The position numbers and the translations under genes were made by a program. Below, in pieces: positions 1 through 7,333 of a DNA stretch of 8,489 nt; position 1 is the stretch's first letter; each line of letters opens with the position of its first letter. Where the stretch lies: positions 23,276 to 31,764 of the forward strand of contig DCTJ01000063.1 of NCBI GenBank assembly GCA_002329545.1. The letters run 5' to 3'. A model generated the notes under the pieces. It ran no database searches and had not been told where the DNA came from. It worked only from the letters and a program-made list of their open reading frames with translations. This DNA is from Candidatus Omnitrophica bacterium UBA1443 (GTDB lineage Bacteria; Omnitrophota; Omnitrophia; Omnitrophales; Aquincolibacteriaceae).

Positions 1-1242
1 CCCGCCGTTCCTAAAAAAGAAAAGGATGATGCCGTTCGTTTTGAAGCCAGCCGGTATATTCCTTTCAAGCTTTCGGAGTCAGTTCTTGATTATCATGAGC
101 AGATAACCCACAAAAACGTTTATTCGATCACCGCGACCGCGATTAAAAAAGAAGTGTTACAGCAAGCTCTAAGCGATTTGCGGGGAGCCTCAGCCAAGGT
201 TCTCATGATTGAACCGGTTCACTCAGCCGTGGGTCGTGTTTTTGCCTCTCTCAATATGTTCCAGAAAGTGAAAACGTGCGGGTTTGTGACACTCCAGTCG
301 GACGGTAATGTCAACTTGACGTTTGTGTCCAAAGGGATTGTTTACTTGTCTCGGGATTTTCTGCTTTCCGAGAACCAGGAAGAGAACAAGTCCCATTTTT
401 TTGACGAATTGAAGGCGTCGCTGGATTATTTTTACAAGCTGACGGGAGGAGAGGCCGTGACCCAGATTTTTGTGGCAGGGCACGGGGACCTAAAATTCTG
501 GGTGGAACATCTGGAACATGCCTTCAACTATGCCATGCGGTTTGACCTAGCGACGTTCCCGGAAGGCACTCCTTTCTCCGCTGATATCATGGACTCAATT
601 TTTATCGCCTATGGGCTCGCGCTTCGCTCGGCAGGATACAGTTCTCTCATGGGTGAGCCCGCGTTGCTTCCTCCCGCCGAGCGGAGAATGAAACCGAAAT
701 CGTTTTATTCCCTCCTCGGGGGATGTGCCTTGGGAGTCATGGTTTTGTTTCTGCTGGTTCGTTTGGTTGTTTTTCAGCCTTATGTGGGGAAGTTAACTCA
801 TGAGTATCAGAAAGTTCTGGGCCCGGGTTCCGGCGTGGACTCTTCCGTCGTTGAAATGTCGGTCGAGTCGCTGGATTCCCGGAAAGTCAAGTTAGCTTCC
901 CAGGCGAAATTGTTGGCGGATTTTGAAAAAAAGAAATCTCTGCCAGGGGAATTGCTAATGGCATTAGGCCGAAACACACCAGCTGTCATTCGTATTGATT
1001 ATATTTCGATTGAAAATACCACGGGGGGAAAAGGTAAACTCGCTCGGAATCGAATGACCATGCGAGGAGGGTGCGTCACCGGTAACGCTGAACAAGAAAC
1101 GGCGGCTATTGACGCGTGGATCCAGCAACTCCAGGGCGAAGGAGCATTCAAATCCCGTTTTTCGGAGTTTAAGCTGGAAGAGGTTAAAAGGGAAAGAGAA
1201 ATGGAACAGGTGATGACGCAGTTCAAAGTGGTTGGGGAATAG
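1..1242 (+). CDS. PilM-PilN fusion (GspL-like) inner-membrane assembly protein, 5' partial
   Basis: The reading frame is open from base 1, so the N-terminus lies outside the window; a GTG at 154 is internal and not a credible start. In 413 visible codons I see, in order, the late part of a PilM-type actin-like domain (RYIPF at codons 18-22, a typical PilM helix), a degenerate phosphate-loop region (codons 93-110), a degenerate adenosine-type motif VAGHGD (158-163), one membrane segment (about codons 238-258) and a PilN-like periplasmic domain ending with the usual strand-helix-strand pattern (TPAVIRIDYISIE, then a charged C-terminus). PilM and PilN are separate proteins in classical pilus systems; the fused form resembles GspL of type II secretion. 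It would dock the ATPase on the cytoplasmic side and pair with the PilO-like product encoded 14 bases downstream. The family is confident; pilus versus secretion naming is not. Confidence 0.85.
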   Translation, partial: PAVPKKEKDDAVRFEASRYIPFKLSESVLDYHEQITHKNVYSITATAIKKEVLQQALSDLRGASAKVLMIEPVHSAVGRVFASLNMFQKVKTCGFVTLQSDGNVNLTFVSKGIVYLSRDFLLSENQEENKSHFFDELKASLDYFYKLTGGEAVTQIFVAGHGDLKFWVEHLEHAFNYAMRFDLATFPEGTPFSADIMDSIFIAYGLALRSAGYSSLMGEPALLPPAERRMKPKSFYSLLGGCALGVMVLFLLVRLVVFQPYVGKLTHEYQKVLGPGSGVDSSVVEMSVESLDSRKVKLASQAKLLADFEKKKSLPGELLMALGRNTPAVIRIDYISIENTTGGKGKLARNRMTMRGGCVTGNAEQETAAIDAWIQQLQGEGAFKSRFSEFKLEEVKREREMEQVMTQFKVVGE

Positions 1243-1256
1243 ACCGGGAGTTGGGG

Positions 1257-1808
1257 ATGACAGGATTTGTAATCAAGGAACGCTATAAAGAAATTTTGAT
1301 GGTTGCCGCGTTGGGCGTTGCCTGCGCTTTTCTTGGTTTTTTTGTACTGATTCAGCCTGCTCTTCGTGACATCAACTGGCTACGTCAGGAAATTCGGACC
1401 GCGGAAGAAAAAATACGGCTCTATCAGGAAACTGTCCGGTTGGGAGAAAAAATTGAAAAGTCGGAGACGGTTCTGGCCGAAACCTCGGAACGGTCGATGC
1501 TGATTGCCAGGATTTCGGACATTTCCGGGAAAAATGGAGTAGAAGTTCAGGGTATTAATCCCAAAATTGTACCCGCTGACAAGTACGAAAAACTCCTCCT
1601 GGAAGTGGACTTGAAAGGTTCCTTTTTGGGAATTTTGAAATTGTTGCAGGATTTACAAAGTATTCATCCGGTATTGGATATTCCCGAAATCAGTTTAACT
1701 CGATCGAAGCTGTTGATGGAAGAAACTAAAGATTCCACGGTCAACGCATTGCAAGGGAAACTGGTCATTGTGACTTATTTAAAACAAAAGAAAGCGGTCG
1801 GGTCATGA
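1257..1808 (+). CDS. PilO/GspM-like inner-membrane assembly protein
   Basis: This is a 183-residue protein with a short cytoplasmic N-terminus, one membrane segment (about residues 13-32), a charged coiled-coil stretch (about 38-75) and a C-terminal alpha/beta domain (about 80-180) with the pattern seen in PilO and GspM. In those families it forms heterodimers with PilN or GspL and helps align the secretin with the cytoplasmic motor. I chose ATG 1257 because GGAG at 1247-1250 sits six bases before it; the in-frame TTG at 1251 would have no spacing from that site. It follows the PilM-PilN fusion closely and its stop overlaps the next start in ATGA, which indicates translational coupling. Sequence identity in this family is low, so the call rests on size, topology and position. 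Confidence 0.8.
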   Translation: MTGFVIKERYKEILMVAALGVACAFLGFFVLIQPALRDINWLRQEIRTAEEKIRLYQETVRLGEKIEKSETVLAETSERSMLIARISDISGKNGVEVQGINPKIVPADKYEKLLLEVDLKGSFLGILKLLQDLQSIHPVLDIPEISLTRSKLLMEETKDSTVNALQGKLVIVTYLKQKKAVGS

Positions 1809-2326
1809 AAAGGATTGTGATCCTTGGACTTTTTTTAGTTGCTTTGAATGCAAATCCCTTTCAGCTTTATGCGGATGAAGCTGAGGTTGATTTGCAAGAG
1901 GATCAGGTTGACCTCGAGGTTGACTTGCAGGAAGGTCAGGTTGATTTGGAGGTTTCGAAGTTACGCCAGGAGCGCCAGGAACAAATCAAAGATTTGCAAG
2001 ACGACATCAGGGATCCGTTCACGCCCTTTTTGCCACCTAAAGTGGAAGACCAGGCAGTCGATCAAGTTGCTGGAGAGACTGTTGAAGTTCGACTGTACGG
2101 TATCGGTCTTGGCTCAGAAAGCGCTTACGCGATCTTGAATGGTGACGTCTATTATGAAGGTGAGGAAGGTGATGGAATCAAGCTTCTCAAGGTGCGGAAA
2201 AATGAGGTCGAAATCGAGATGGGTGGAGTTCGCAGTACTTTATATATCTTGTCTGACGATGAACTGAAACGGCTTGGCCAACGCCGGGAACGCAGGGAAA
2301 AAGCCAGACAATCAGTCGTAGCATGA
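1805..2326 (+). CDS. PilP/GspC-like periplasmic linker protein
   Basis: This 173-residue protein has a signal peptide (basic start, hydrophobic core, likely cut after LYA at residue 23; no lipobox cysteine). An acidic stretch with two 11-residue repeats (about 28-49) follows, then a charged helical linker (51-68), the RDPF motif typical of PilP (69-72), and a small beta domain (about 93-147) like the PilP/GspC HR domain. The C-terminus is strongly basic. PilP and GspC HR domains contact the N0 domain of the secretin, so this product probably joins the PilM/N-PilO complex to the secretin encoded next. PilP is usually a lipoprotein and GspC is membrane anchored; here the N-terminus looks like an ordinary cleavable signal or an uncleaved anchor. 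Its ATG lies in the stop of the previous gene. Confidence 0.8.
   Translation: MKRIVILGLFLVALNANPFQLYADEAEVDLQEDQVDLEVDLQEGQVDLEVSKLRQERQEQIKDLQDDIRDPFTPFLPPKVEDQAVDQVAGETVEVRLYGIGLGSESAYAILNGDVYYEGEEGDGIKLLKVRKNEVEIEMGGVRSTLYILSDDELKRLGQRRERREKARQSVVA
1885..1950 (+). repeat. In-gene tandem repeat, 2 x 33 bp
   Basis: Two adjacent 33-base units (1885-1917 and 1918-1950) encode VDLQEDQVDLE and VDLQEGQVDLE, followed by the start of a third copy (GGTT at 1951). The copies differ at a handful of bases, so the duplication is not brand new. VDL occurs four times in this acidic stretch just after the signal peptide of the PilP-like protein. Confidence 0.9.
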
Positions 2327-2346
2327 GTTTCATAATATTATGATGC

Positions 2347-2363
2347 CCCGTAAGTTTTATGGG
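2347..2363 (+). other. Small hairpin in the leader before the secretin gene
   Basis: CCCGTAA (2347-2353) pairs with TTATGGG (2357-2363) around a three-base loop, with one G-U pair. It lies in the 70-base gap between the PilP-like gene and the secretin. No U-run follows, so it is not a normal terminator. It might be an RNA-processing or stability element, or chance. Confidence 0.3.
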
Positions 2364-2380
2364 CTAAAAGTTTCCCAAGA

Positions 2381-2389
2381 AAGGGGAGA
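2381..2389 (+). promoter_or_regulatory. Strong ribosome binding site for the secretin
   Basis: AAGGGGAGA lies about eight bases before ATG 2397 and fixes the secretin start. It is among the best Shine-Dalgarno matches in the window, together with that of pilin 1, which suggests high translation of this multimeric outer-membrane component. Confidence 0.75.
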
Positions 2390-2396
2390 ATAAGCC

Positions 2397-4151
2397 ATGT
2401 CTGAAAATAAATTCAAAATCATCGTGGCGGTTACCTTGACTGTTTTGTTTTGTGGGACAATGCCGGTTTACGCTCTGGGGGAAGAAGATCAGGGCGTAGA
2501 ACCTAAAGTGCAGGTGGAGAGAACGGAGGCGGGTAAATTCTTTCTCGACTTTAAGGCCGCTCCGCTTATCAATGTACTGAACGTGATTGCCTCACTGAGC
2601 GGGATCAACTTTGTCGCGGGAAAGGAGGTGGCTGAGCGGGAAGTTAATATGACCCTGGATAATGTCAGCCTCGAAGACGCGCTTCAGGCGATATCTTATG
2701 GTTCAAATGTCAGTTATGATTTTCTCCCCGAAAGAAGTATCTATTTGTTTCGCGCGTCGGCAGACTCGCCCGAGAGGCCGCCACTTATGACCCGGGTTTT
2801 CAAACTTTATTATGTCCGTGTAACCAAGGCGCTTGAAATTGAGGCGGATTCGAGCAGTTCGAGCAGTTCAAGTAGTAGTGGGTCGGGAACGGGGAGCAGT
2901 AGCGGGAGTGGGCTTGTCACTCTTTCGCAGGATCAGGAAGAAATTGATCTTGAAAGCTCGGCGATTTACAAAGCGGTCGAGAAAATACTTTCCGACAGAG
3001 GATCTGTCTCTGTGGATGACCGAACTAATAGTTTGGTGGTTACGGATTCTGAAGATCGTCTTAAAATAATTGGAGACGCGATTGCCCAACTGGATCGTCC
3101 CCTGGACCAGGTGTTGATCAATGTTTTACTGGTGGAGACCTATGAAGATCTGGACAGGGCACTGGGCGTGCAATGGGGCGATACTGACGGGCTACTGGGC
3201 ACGGTGACCGGGGCGGTCCAAAATACCGATTGGCCCTTTCGCTCCGGCGGCTCCACGATAGAAACAAAAAGTTTCGGCGATTTTTTCAGCAATGTCGGAA
3301 ATACGTTCAAGGATTCCGCCAACCAGTTTGATCCCCGGATTAATTCTGGGCCCATCACGACACCCGGCACTCGTGATTTTAGCAGTTTCCAGATCAGCGT
3401 TCGCGCCCTTGAAGAGGCGAACAAGGTGAAGATTTTGGCGAAACCCAAGATTCTGGTTTTGGACAATCATCCCGCCCTGATCAAGATCGCGACCAATGCC
3501 GCGATTGGAACGACCACAGTGACCACCGCGGAAGGAGCGGGAACGACCTCAACCGGTCTTGAGCGCGCCGAGGTCGGTACGATTCTCAGGGTGACGCCGC
3601 TTATCAACACCCGGGACCAGGTTACCATGACGGTGGAACCGACCTTTGCGACGGTGGATAATTCATCGATCACTCTGGCCCAGCCTTCCGGGGACACGAC
3701 TGTCCGTACCGCCCGAACCACGCTGATGGTCAATGACGGCCAAACGATCGCGCTTGGCGGACTGCTTTTCAGCAATCAGAGCAAAGGTGAGCGCAAAGTT
3801 CCATTTTTTGGGAACCTTCCGGTCGTGGGAAAAGCGCTTTTTACAAACACAACCCGGACGATTGAAGACCGCGAACTGATCCTTTTCCTGAGTCCCTATA
3901 TCATTCGGGACCCTTCCGAGCTTATGTCCAAGAAAGTTCCGGACAAGCGGATTCGCTATGACGATGAAAAAGCGCCTTTTTATCAGGTGAAGAAAAAAGA
4001 ATGGTACAAGCGTCTTGAAGAAGGGGAAGAGCCCCCCATTGATTTTGAGAGCTATTTTGATGTTCGTAAACGGTTGATGGCGGCGACAATGGATACTTTG
4101 GACGAGAAGATCGCAAAATCCGATCAGACAGCCTTGTCCTACGAAACCTGA
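2397..4151 (+). CDS. Secretin (PilQ/GspD family) outer-membrane channel
   Basis: This 584-residue secretin would form the outer-membrane multimer through which the filament or secreted proteins pass. It has a signal peptide (likely cut after VYA, residue 26), an N0/STN domain (about 45-120), one N1-like domain (about 131-235, with VDDRTNSL at 206-213), and the secretin core (about 238-500). The core carries VNDGQTIALGGLL (445-457) and the family signature VPFFGNLPVVGKALF (468-482), ending in the strand LILFLSPYII. A run of ten serines followed by a Ser/Gly/Thr stretch (152-172) is inserted in the N1-like domain. About 75 charged residues follow the core, perhaps a pilotin- or envelope-binding tail. 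There is no N2-N3 pair as in classical GspD and no visible AMIN domain as in PilQ. No lipobox is present. The start is fixed by the ribosome site at 2381-2389. Confidence 0.95.
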   Translation: MSENKFKIIVAVTLTVLFCGTMPVYALGEEDQGVEPKVQVERTEAGKFFLDFKAAPLINVLNVIASLSGINFVAGKEVAEREVNMTLDNVSLEDALQAISYGSNVSYDFLPERSIYLFRASADSPERPPLMTRVFKLYYVRVTKALEIEADSSSSSSSSSSGSGTGSSSGSGLVTLSQDQEEIDLESSAIYKAVEKILSDRGSVSVDDRTNSLVVTDSEDRLKIIGDAIAQLDRPLDQVLINVLLVETYEDLDRALGVQWGDTDGLLGTVTGAVQNTDWPFRSGGSTIETKSFGDFFSNVGNTFKDSANQFDPRINSGPITTPGTRDFSSFQISVRALEEANKVKILAKPKILVLDNHPALIKIATNAAIGTTTVTTAEGAGTTSTGLERAEVGTILRVTPLINTRDQVTMTVEPTFATVDNSSITLAQPSGDTTVRTARTTLMVNDGQTIALGGLLFSNQSKGERKVPFFGNLPVVGKALFTNTTRTIEDRELILFLSPYIIRDPSELMSKKVPDKRIRYDDEKAPFYQVKKKEWYKRLEEGEEPPIDFESYFDVRKRLMAATMDTLDEKIAKSDQTALSYET

Positions 4152-4153
4152 GG

Positions 4154-4174
4154 ACGAAATCCGGCTGGGTTCGT
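4154..4174 (+). other. Weak inverted repeat in the secretin-ATPase gap
   Basis: ACGAA (4154-4158) can pair with TTCGT (4170-4174), with partial inner pairing, just after the secretin stop. No U-run follows. The remaining gap holds only a modest ribosome site (AAGGA at 4193-4197, GGA at 4201-4203) for the ATPase. This is probably not a terminator. Confidence 0.2.
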
Positions 4175-4209
4175 TAATTGACCGACCCTGAAAAGGAATT
4201 GGAAAATTT

Positions 4210-5904
4210 ATGCGACTGAATAGTATGCTGGGCGAGCTTTTGATTGAGAAGAAACTGATTTCTCCCAATCAGCTTGAACGCGCCCTGAGCGACCAAAAAG
4301 AAACCAAGGAGCCTTTGGGGCAGGTTTTGATCCGCCTCGGGTACATCAGCGAAGGGGATCTCCGGATGACCCTTTCGGAACAACTTGGCATCTCATTCTT
4401 GGCCCCGGATCAGCTTACCCCCCGCGGCGACCAGCGCCTCAAGGAAATCATTCCGAAGGAGTTTGCCCTTGAGCATAAAATTCTTCCCCTTTCACGAGAA
4501 GAACGGGCGCTCAAAATCGCGGCCAGCAAAATGCCGGATCTGATCTTTCTGGATAATCTTCGAAAAATGACGGGTCTGGACATCGTGACGGTTCTTTCGT
4601 CGGAACTTGATATTAAACGCGCGATCGAGCTTTATTACAGCGCGACGGATTTTCAGGAGATTGTATCCTCGTCCGAAGTGGACGAAGCTTCCCAGGGACT
4701 TGAGCCCAGCAAAGAGGAGACGAAACTGGATCTTGAATCCGCGATGGCGGAAGCGGGTCAGGCTCCGGTGGTACGGCTGGTTGACGTGATGTTAAAGAAA
4801 GCGCTGGATGACCGGGCGAGTGATATCCACATTGAGCCTTTTCATGAAAAAATGAACGTGCGATATCGGGTGGATGGCGCCCTCTATGAATTACCGCCTC
4901 CGCCGAAGGAACTTCACAGCGCGGTTGTGTCCCGTATTAAAATTCTTTCCAAACTGGACATTGCCGAAAAACGCATTCCCCAGGACGGATCGTTCTCGAT
5001 TTCCTATAAAGGTCGTCGCGTGGACGTCCGTGTCTCGACCATTCCGATTGTTTCCGGGGAAAAAGTGGTGATGCGTATTTTGGACAAGCGCATGGATCTC
5101 CTGAATCTCAAGGCTCTCGGGTTTGAGCCCGAACAACAGCAGTTGTTTGAAAACGCGCTAGTTCGGCCGTATGGGTTGATTTTTATCACCGGTCCGACGG
5201 GGAGCGGAAAAAGCACCACACTTTACGCGGGGTTGAACAGAATCCACTCGTCGGACATTAATATTGTGACGATCGAAGATCCCGTGGAATACCAGATCAC
5301 GGGGGTCAATCAGGTGCAGGTGAAACCTGACATCGGACTCACATTTGCCTCCGGCCTCAGGGCGTTTTTGCGGCAGGACCCGGACGTGATTCTGGTGGGG
5401 GAAACCCGGGACCTTGAAACGGCAGAAATTTGTATTCGCGCCGCGCTGACCGGCCATCTGGTGCTGTCCACTTTGCACACGAACGATGCCGTGACGGCAG
5501 TGACCCGGCTGATTGATATCGGAATTCAGCCTTATCTTGTTTCCGGCAGTCTTGCGCTTGTGGCCGCCCAGCGTCTGATTCGGGTGCTTTGCCCCGACTG
5601 TAAAGAGCCTTATAAGCCGAGTGACAAAGAACGTTCAGAATATGGTATCCGTGCCGATACTATTTACAAAGCTAAAGGGTGCCCGAAATGTCGCCAAATC
5701 GGTTACTGGGGGCGCGCCGCAATTTATGAAGTGATTTTGATTGATGAGGACTTTCGCCGGTTGATTGTGAAAGACGCGAATCTGGATGAAATACGCAGAC
5801 TTCAGAAAGAAAAAAAATACGAAACCCTTTTTCAGAATGGAATGAAAAAAGTTGAAAGAGGTCTGACGACGATCGATGAAATTTTGAGTGTGGCCTATGA
5901 ATAA
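4210..5904 (+). CDS. GspE/PilB-type filament assembly ATPase
   Basis: This 564-residue protein has the normal family length. The N-terminus holds two tandem MshEN-type motifs (LGELLIEKKLISPNQLERAL from residue 7, LGQVLIRLGYISEGDL from residue 36) and a GspE N-terminal domain to about residue 150. The ATPase part shows the Asp-box region ASDIHIEP (203-210), RVDG (220-223), Walker A GPTGSGKST (328-336), Walker B-like DPDVILVGE (390-398), the His box with LSTLHTND, and a CPDC/CPKC zinc site (461-464, 491-494). As a cytoplasmic hexamer it would power extrusion of pilin subunits through the platform protein encoded next. All catalytic motifs are intact. The tetracysteine site is found in both GspE and PilB, so it does not separate the two. 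An alternative start at ATG 4225 would lose five residues. The stop overlaps the platform gene. Confidence 0.95.
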   Translation: MRLNSMLGELLIEKKLISPNQLERALSDQKETKEPLGQVLIRLGYISEGDLRMTLSEQLGISFLAPDQLTPRGDQRLKEIIPKEFALEHKILPLSREERALKIAASKMPDLIFLDNLRKMTGLDIVTVLSSELDIKRAIELYYSATDFQEIVSSSEVDEASQGLEPSKEETKLDLESAMAEAGQAPVVRLVDVMLKKALDDRASDIHIEPFHEKMNVRYRVDGALYELPPPPKELHSAVVSRIKILSKLDIAEKRIPQDGSFSISYKGRRVDVRVSTIPIVSGEKVVMRILDKRMDLLNLKALGFEPEQQQLFENALVRPYGLIFITGPTGSGKSTTLYAGLNRIHSSDINIVTIEDPVEYQITGVNQVQVKPDIGLTFASGLRAFLRQDPDVILVGETRDLETAEICIRAALTGHLVLSTLHTNDAVTAVTRLIDIGIQPYLVSGSLALVAAQRLIRVLCPDCKEPYKPSDKERSEYGIRADTIYKAKGCPKCRQIGYWGRAAIYEVILIDEDFRRLIVKDANLDEIRRLQKEKKYETLFQNGMKKVERGLTTIDEILSVAYE

Positions 5905-7216
5905 ACAGTCTTTCCCGGGTGGGAAGGAAGAATCACTCGAGCAATTTGAATGTGAAGTCCGTCAACGGGATAACCCTGCTGAGCTCAAAAAGATGGCTAT
6001 CCAGGCCCGTTCAAAGGACGAGTGCGCCCGACGCCTTCTGGACCAGGGTTTTCTGGTTGTCTCCATCAAACAGGCAGGTCAACAGGAGTCTGCGGGTGTT
6101 TCCAAAATCTTTGCCGGGCACCTCAAGGGGCATCAGACTAATCGTGCCCCCAAAGGGGGACAGGGACTCTTTTCGAAAGGGGTGACCACCCGAGAACTCA
6201 TATTTTTTGCTGTCCAGCTCTCCACCCTCCTAAAAGCGGGTATCCCGTTGCTTCGCTCGCTCGAGATTATCCGGAAAGGGACACCGAACCCCTATTTCCA
6301 AAGCGTGATTCAGAAACTCTCTCAGTCGGTTTCGGGCGGCTCTCCGCTGGGTGTGGGGCTTAAAAATCAGGGAAAGGTTTTCCCGTGGATCTGGGTGAAC
6401 CTTGTCGAGGTGGGGGAGGCGACCGGAAAACTTCCCGAATGTCTCGAAGAGATTGCCAAATACCAGGAATCGGCAACCCGGATCAAAGGCAAGATTTTGA
6501 CCGCTTTTTTTTATCCTGCGATTTTATCGTGCGCCGTGGTCGGGGCCCTGACCTTTTTGCTTATTTTTATTGTCCCCAAGTTTTCAGAGATTTTTGCCCA
6601 GCAAAACATGACTTTGCCTGCATTGACCCAGGTTGTCATCAGCTTGAGCAATATCGTGAGAAATCAGGCGTACCTTCTTCTGCTGGCATTTGTCCCTTTT
6701 ATGATTCTCGGATATCTTGTCAAAACGTCGCCCCAAGTCCGTCTTTCATTCGATTTCTTCAGACTCAATGTCCCGTTGTTTGGTCCTCTTCTTGTCCAGA
6801 TCACCGTCGTTCGTTTTGCCCGTGCGCTCAGCACGCTTTTAAAATCAGGCGTTCAAATTCTCCAGGCACTTGAAATCTGCGGAAGGCTTGTTGAAAATTC
6901 CTACATGGAGTCGGGGCTTAAGGAAGTGATTAAACGGGTTCGAACCGGCCAGGGACTGGGTGTGCAACTTGAAGCGCGGAAACTTTTTCCTGTTTTTATG
7001 ACCCAGCTTGTGACCGTCGGTGAGGAGACGGGTCAGATTGATAAATTTCTGGATTTATTAGGCGTCTATTACGAAGAACGCGTGGATGCGTTTTTGGCAC
7101 GCCTCACCAGCATGCTGGAACCGATCATGCTTGTTTTTATGGGAGGAGTGATCGGCGTGATTGTGGTCTCGATGTTTCTCCCGATTATCGAGCTCTCAAC
7201 AAGAGGGGGGATGTGA
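5897..7216 (+). CDS. GspF/PilC-type inner-membrane platform protein
   Basis: The protein has 439 residues from ATG 5897, which overlaps the ATPase stop by eight bases; the GTG at 5888 would add only three residues. After an N-terminal domain of the GspF type (about residues 10-55) and a polar, basic hinge, two T2SSF repeats follow: one from about 103 (FFAVQLSTLLKAGIPLLRSL) and one from about 305 (FARALSTLLKSGVQILQALE). Membrane segments lie at about 203-228, 258-276 and 407-431, the usual GspF topology. In this family the protein sits at the base of the assembly platform and is turned or moved by the ATPase to add pilin subunits. The tight overlap indicates coupled translation of ATPase and platform. 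Whether it serves a secretion pseudopilus or a surface pilus cannot be told from it. Confidence 0.93.
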   Translation: MNKQSFPGGKEESLEQFECEVRQRDNPAELKKMAIQARSKDECARRLLDQGFLVVSIKQAGQQESAGVSKIFAGHLKGHQTNRAPKGGQGLFSKGVTTRELIFFAVQLSTLLKAGIPLLRSLEIIRKGTPNPYFQSVIQKLSQSVSGGSPLGVGLKNQGKVFPWIWVNLVEVGEATGKLPECLEEIAKYQESATRIKGKILTAFFYPAILSCAVVGALTFLLIFIVPKFSEIFAQQNMTLPALTQVVISLSNIVRNQAYLLLLAFVPFMILGYLVKTSPQVRLSFDFFRLNVPLFGPLLVQITVVRFARALSTLLKSGVQILQALEICGRLVENSYMESGLKEVIKRVRTGQGLGVQLEARKLFPVFMTQLVTVGEETGQIDKFLDLLGVYYEERVDAFLARLTSMLEPIMLVFMGGVIGVIVVSMFLPIIELSTRGGM

Positions 7217-7258
7217 TAAAGCGGGTGAAGTGGTTTGCAGAATACACTGATGCGATCG

Positions 7259-7287
7259 TTGTATTTTGCGAGGTTCCCTGCTATTGT
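7259..7287 (+). promoter_or_regulatory. Possible sigma-70-type promoter for pilin 1
   Basis: In the 117-base gap after the platform gene, TTGTAT (7259-7264) and TATTGT (7282-7287) are separated by exactly 17 bases, and TG at 7279-7280 gives an extended -10 element. The hexamers are imperfect (3/6 and 4/6). A start near 7293 would give a leader of about 40 bases. A separate promoter would make sense for an abundant pilin, but the match is weak and lineage-specific promoters are unknown. Confidence 0.3.
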
Positions 7288-7320
7288 AAGGGACATTCTT
7301 GATGTGGTTGAAATTCAAAA

Positions 7321-7326
7321 AAGGAG
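7321..7326 (+). promoter_or_regulatory. Ribosome binding site that fixes the pilin 1 start
   Basis: AAGGAG lies seven bases before ATG 7334. It shows that the reading frame open from 7235 is translated only from 7334, which also places the prepilin leader correctly. Confidence 0.8.
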
Positions 7327-7333
7327 AAAGGTT

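Noticed and set aside
154..156. GTG start for the PilM-like gene
   Set aside because: The frame is open upstream to base 1 and encodes the conserved RYIPF helix of PilM there, so the gene begins before the window.
4154..4174. Terminator between secretin and ATPase
   Set aside because: The stem is only five pairs plus partial inner pairing, without a T-run, and the genes around it form one functional unit.
3663..4268. Long open frame on the - strand across the secretin end
   Set aside because: It is antisense to a clear secretin, has no ribosome site I can support and its product shows no recognisable motif.
6147..6159. CCCCC-AAA-GGGGG palindrome
   Set aside because: It lies inside the coding region for the polar hinge of the platform protein, has only five pairs and no T-run, and is explained by the codons.
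7221..7239. Sigma-54-like element (GG then TTTGCA) upstream of pilin 1
   Set aside because: The GG-to-GC distance is 13 rather than the required 12 bases and the -24 box does not fit TGGCAC.
7235..7333. N-terminal extension of pilin 1 from 7235
   Set aside because: The extension would place 33 extra residues before the prepilin leader; the ribosome site at 7321-7326 and the MNKKG leader support ATG 7334.
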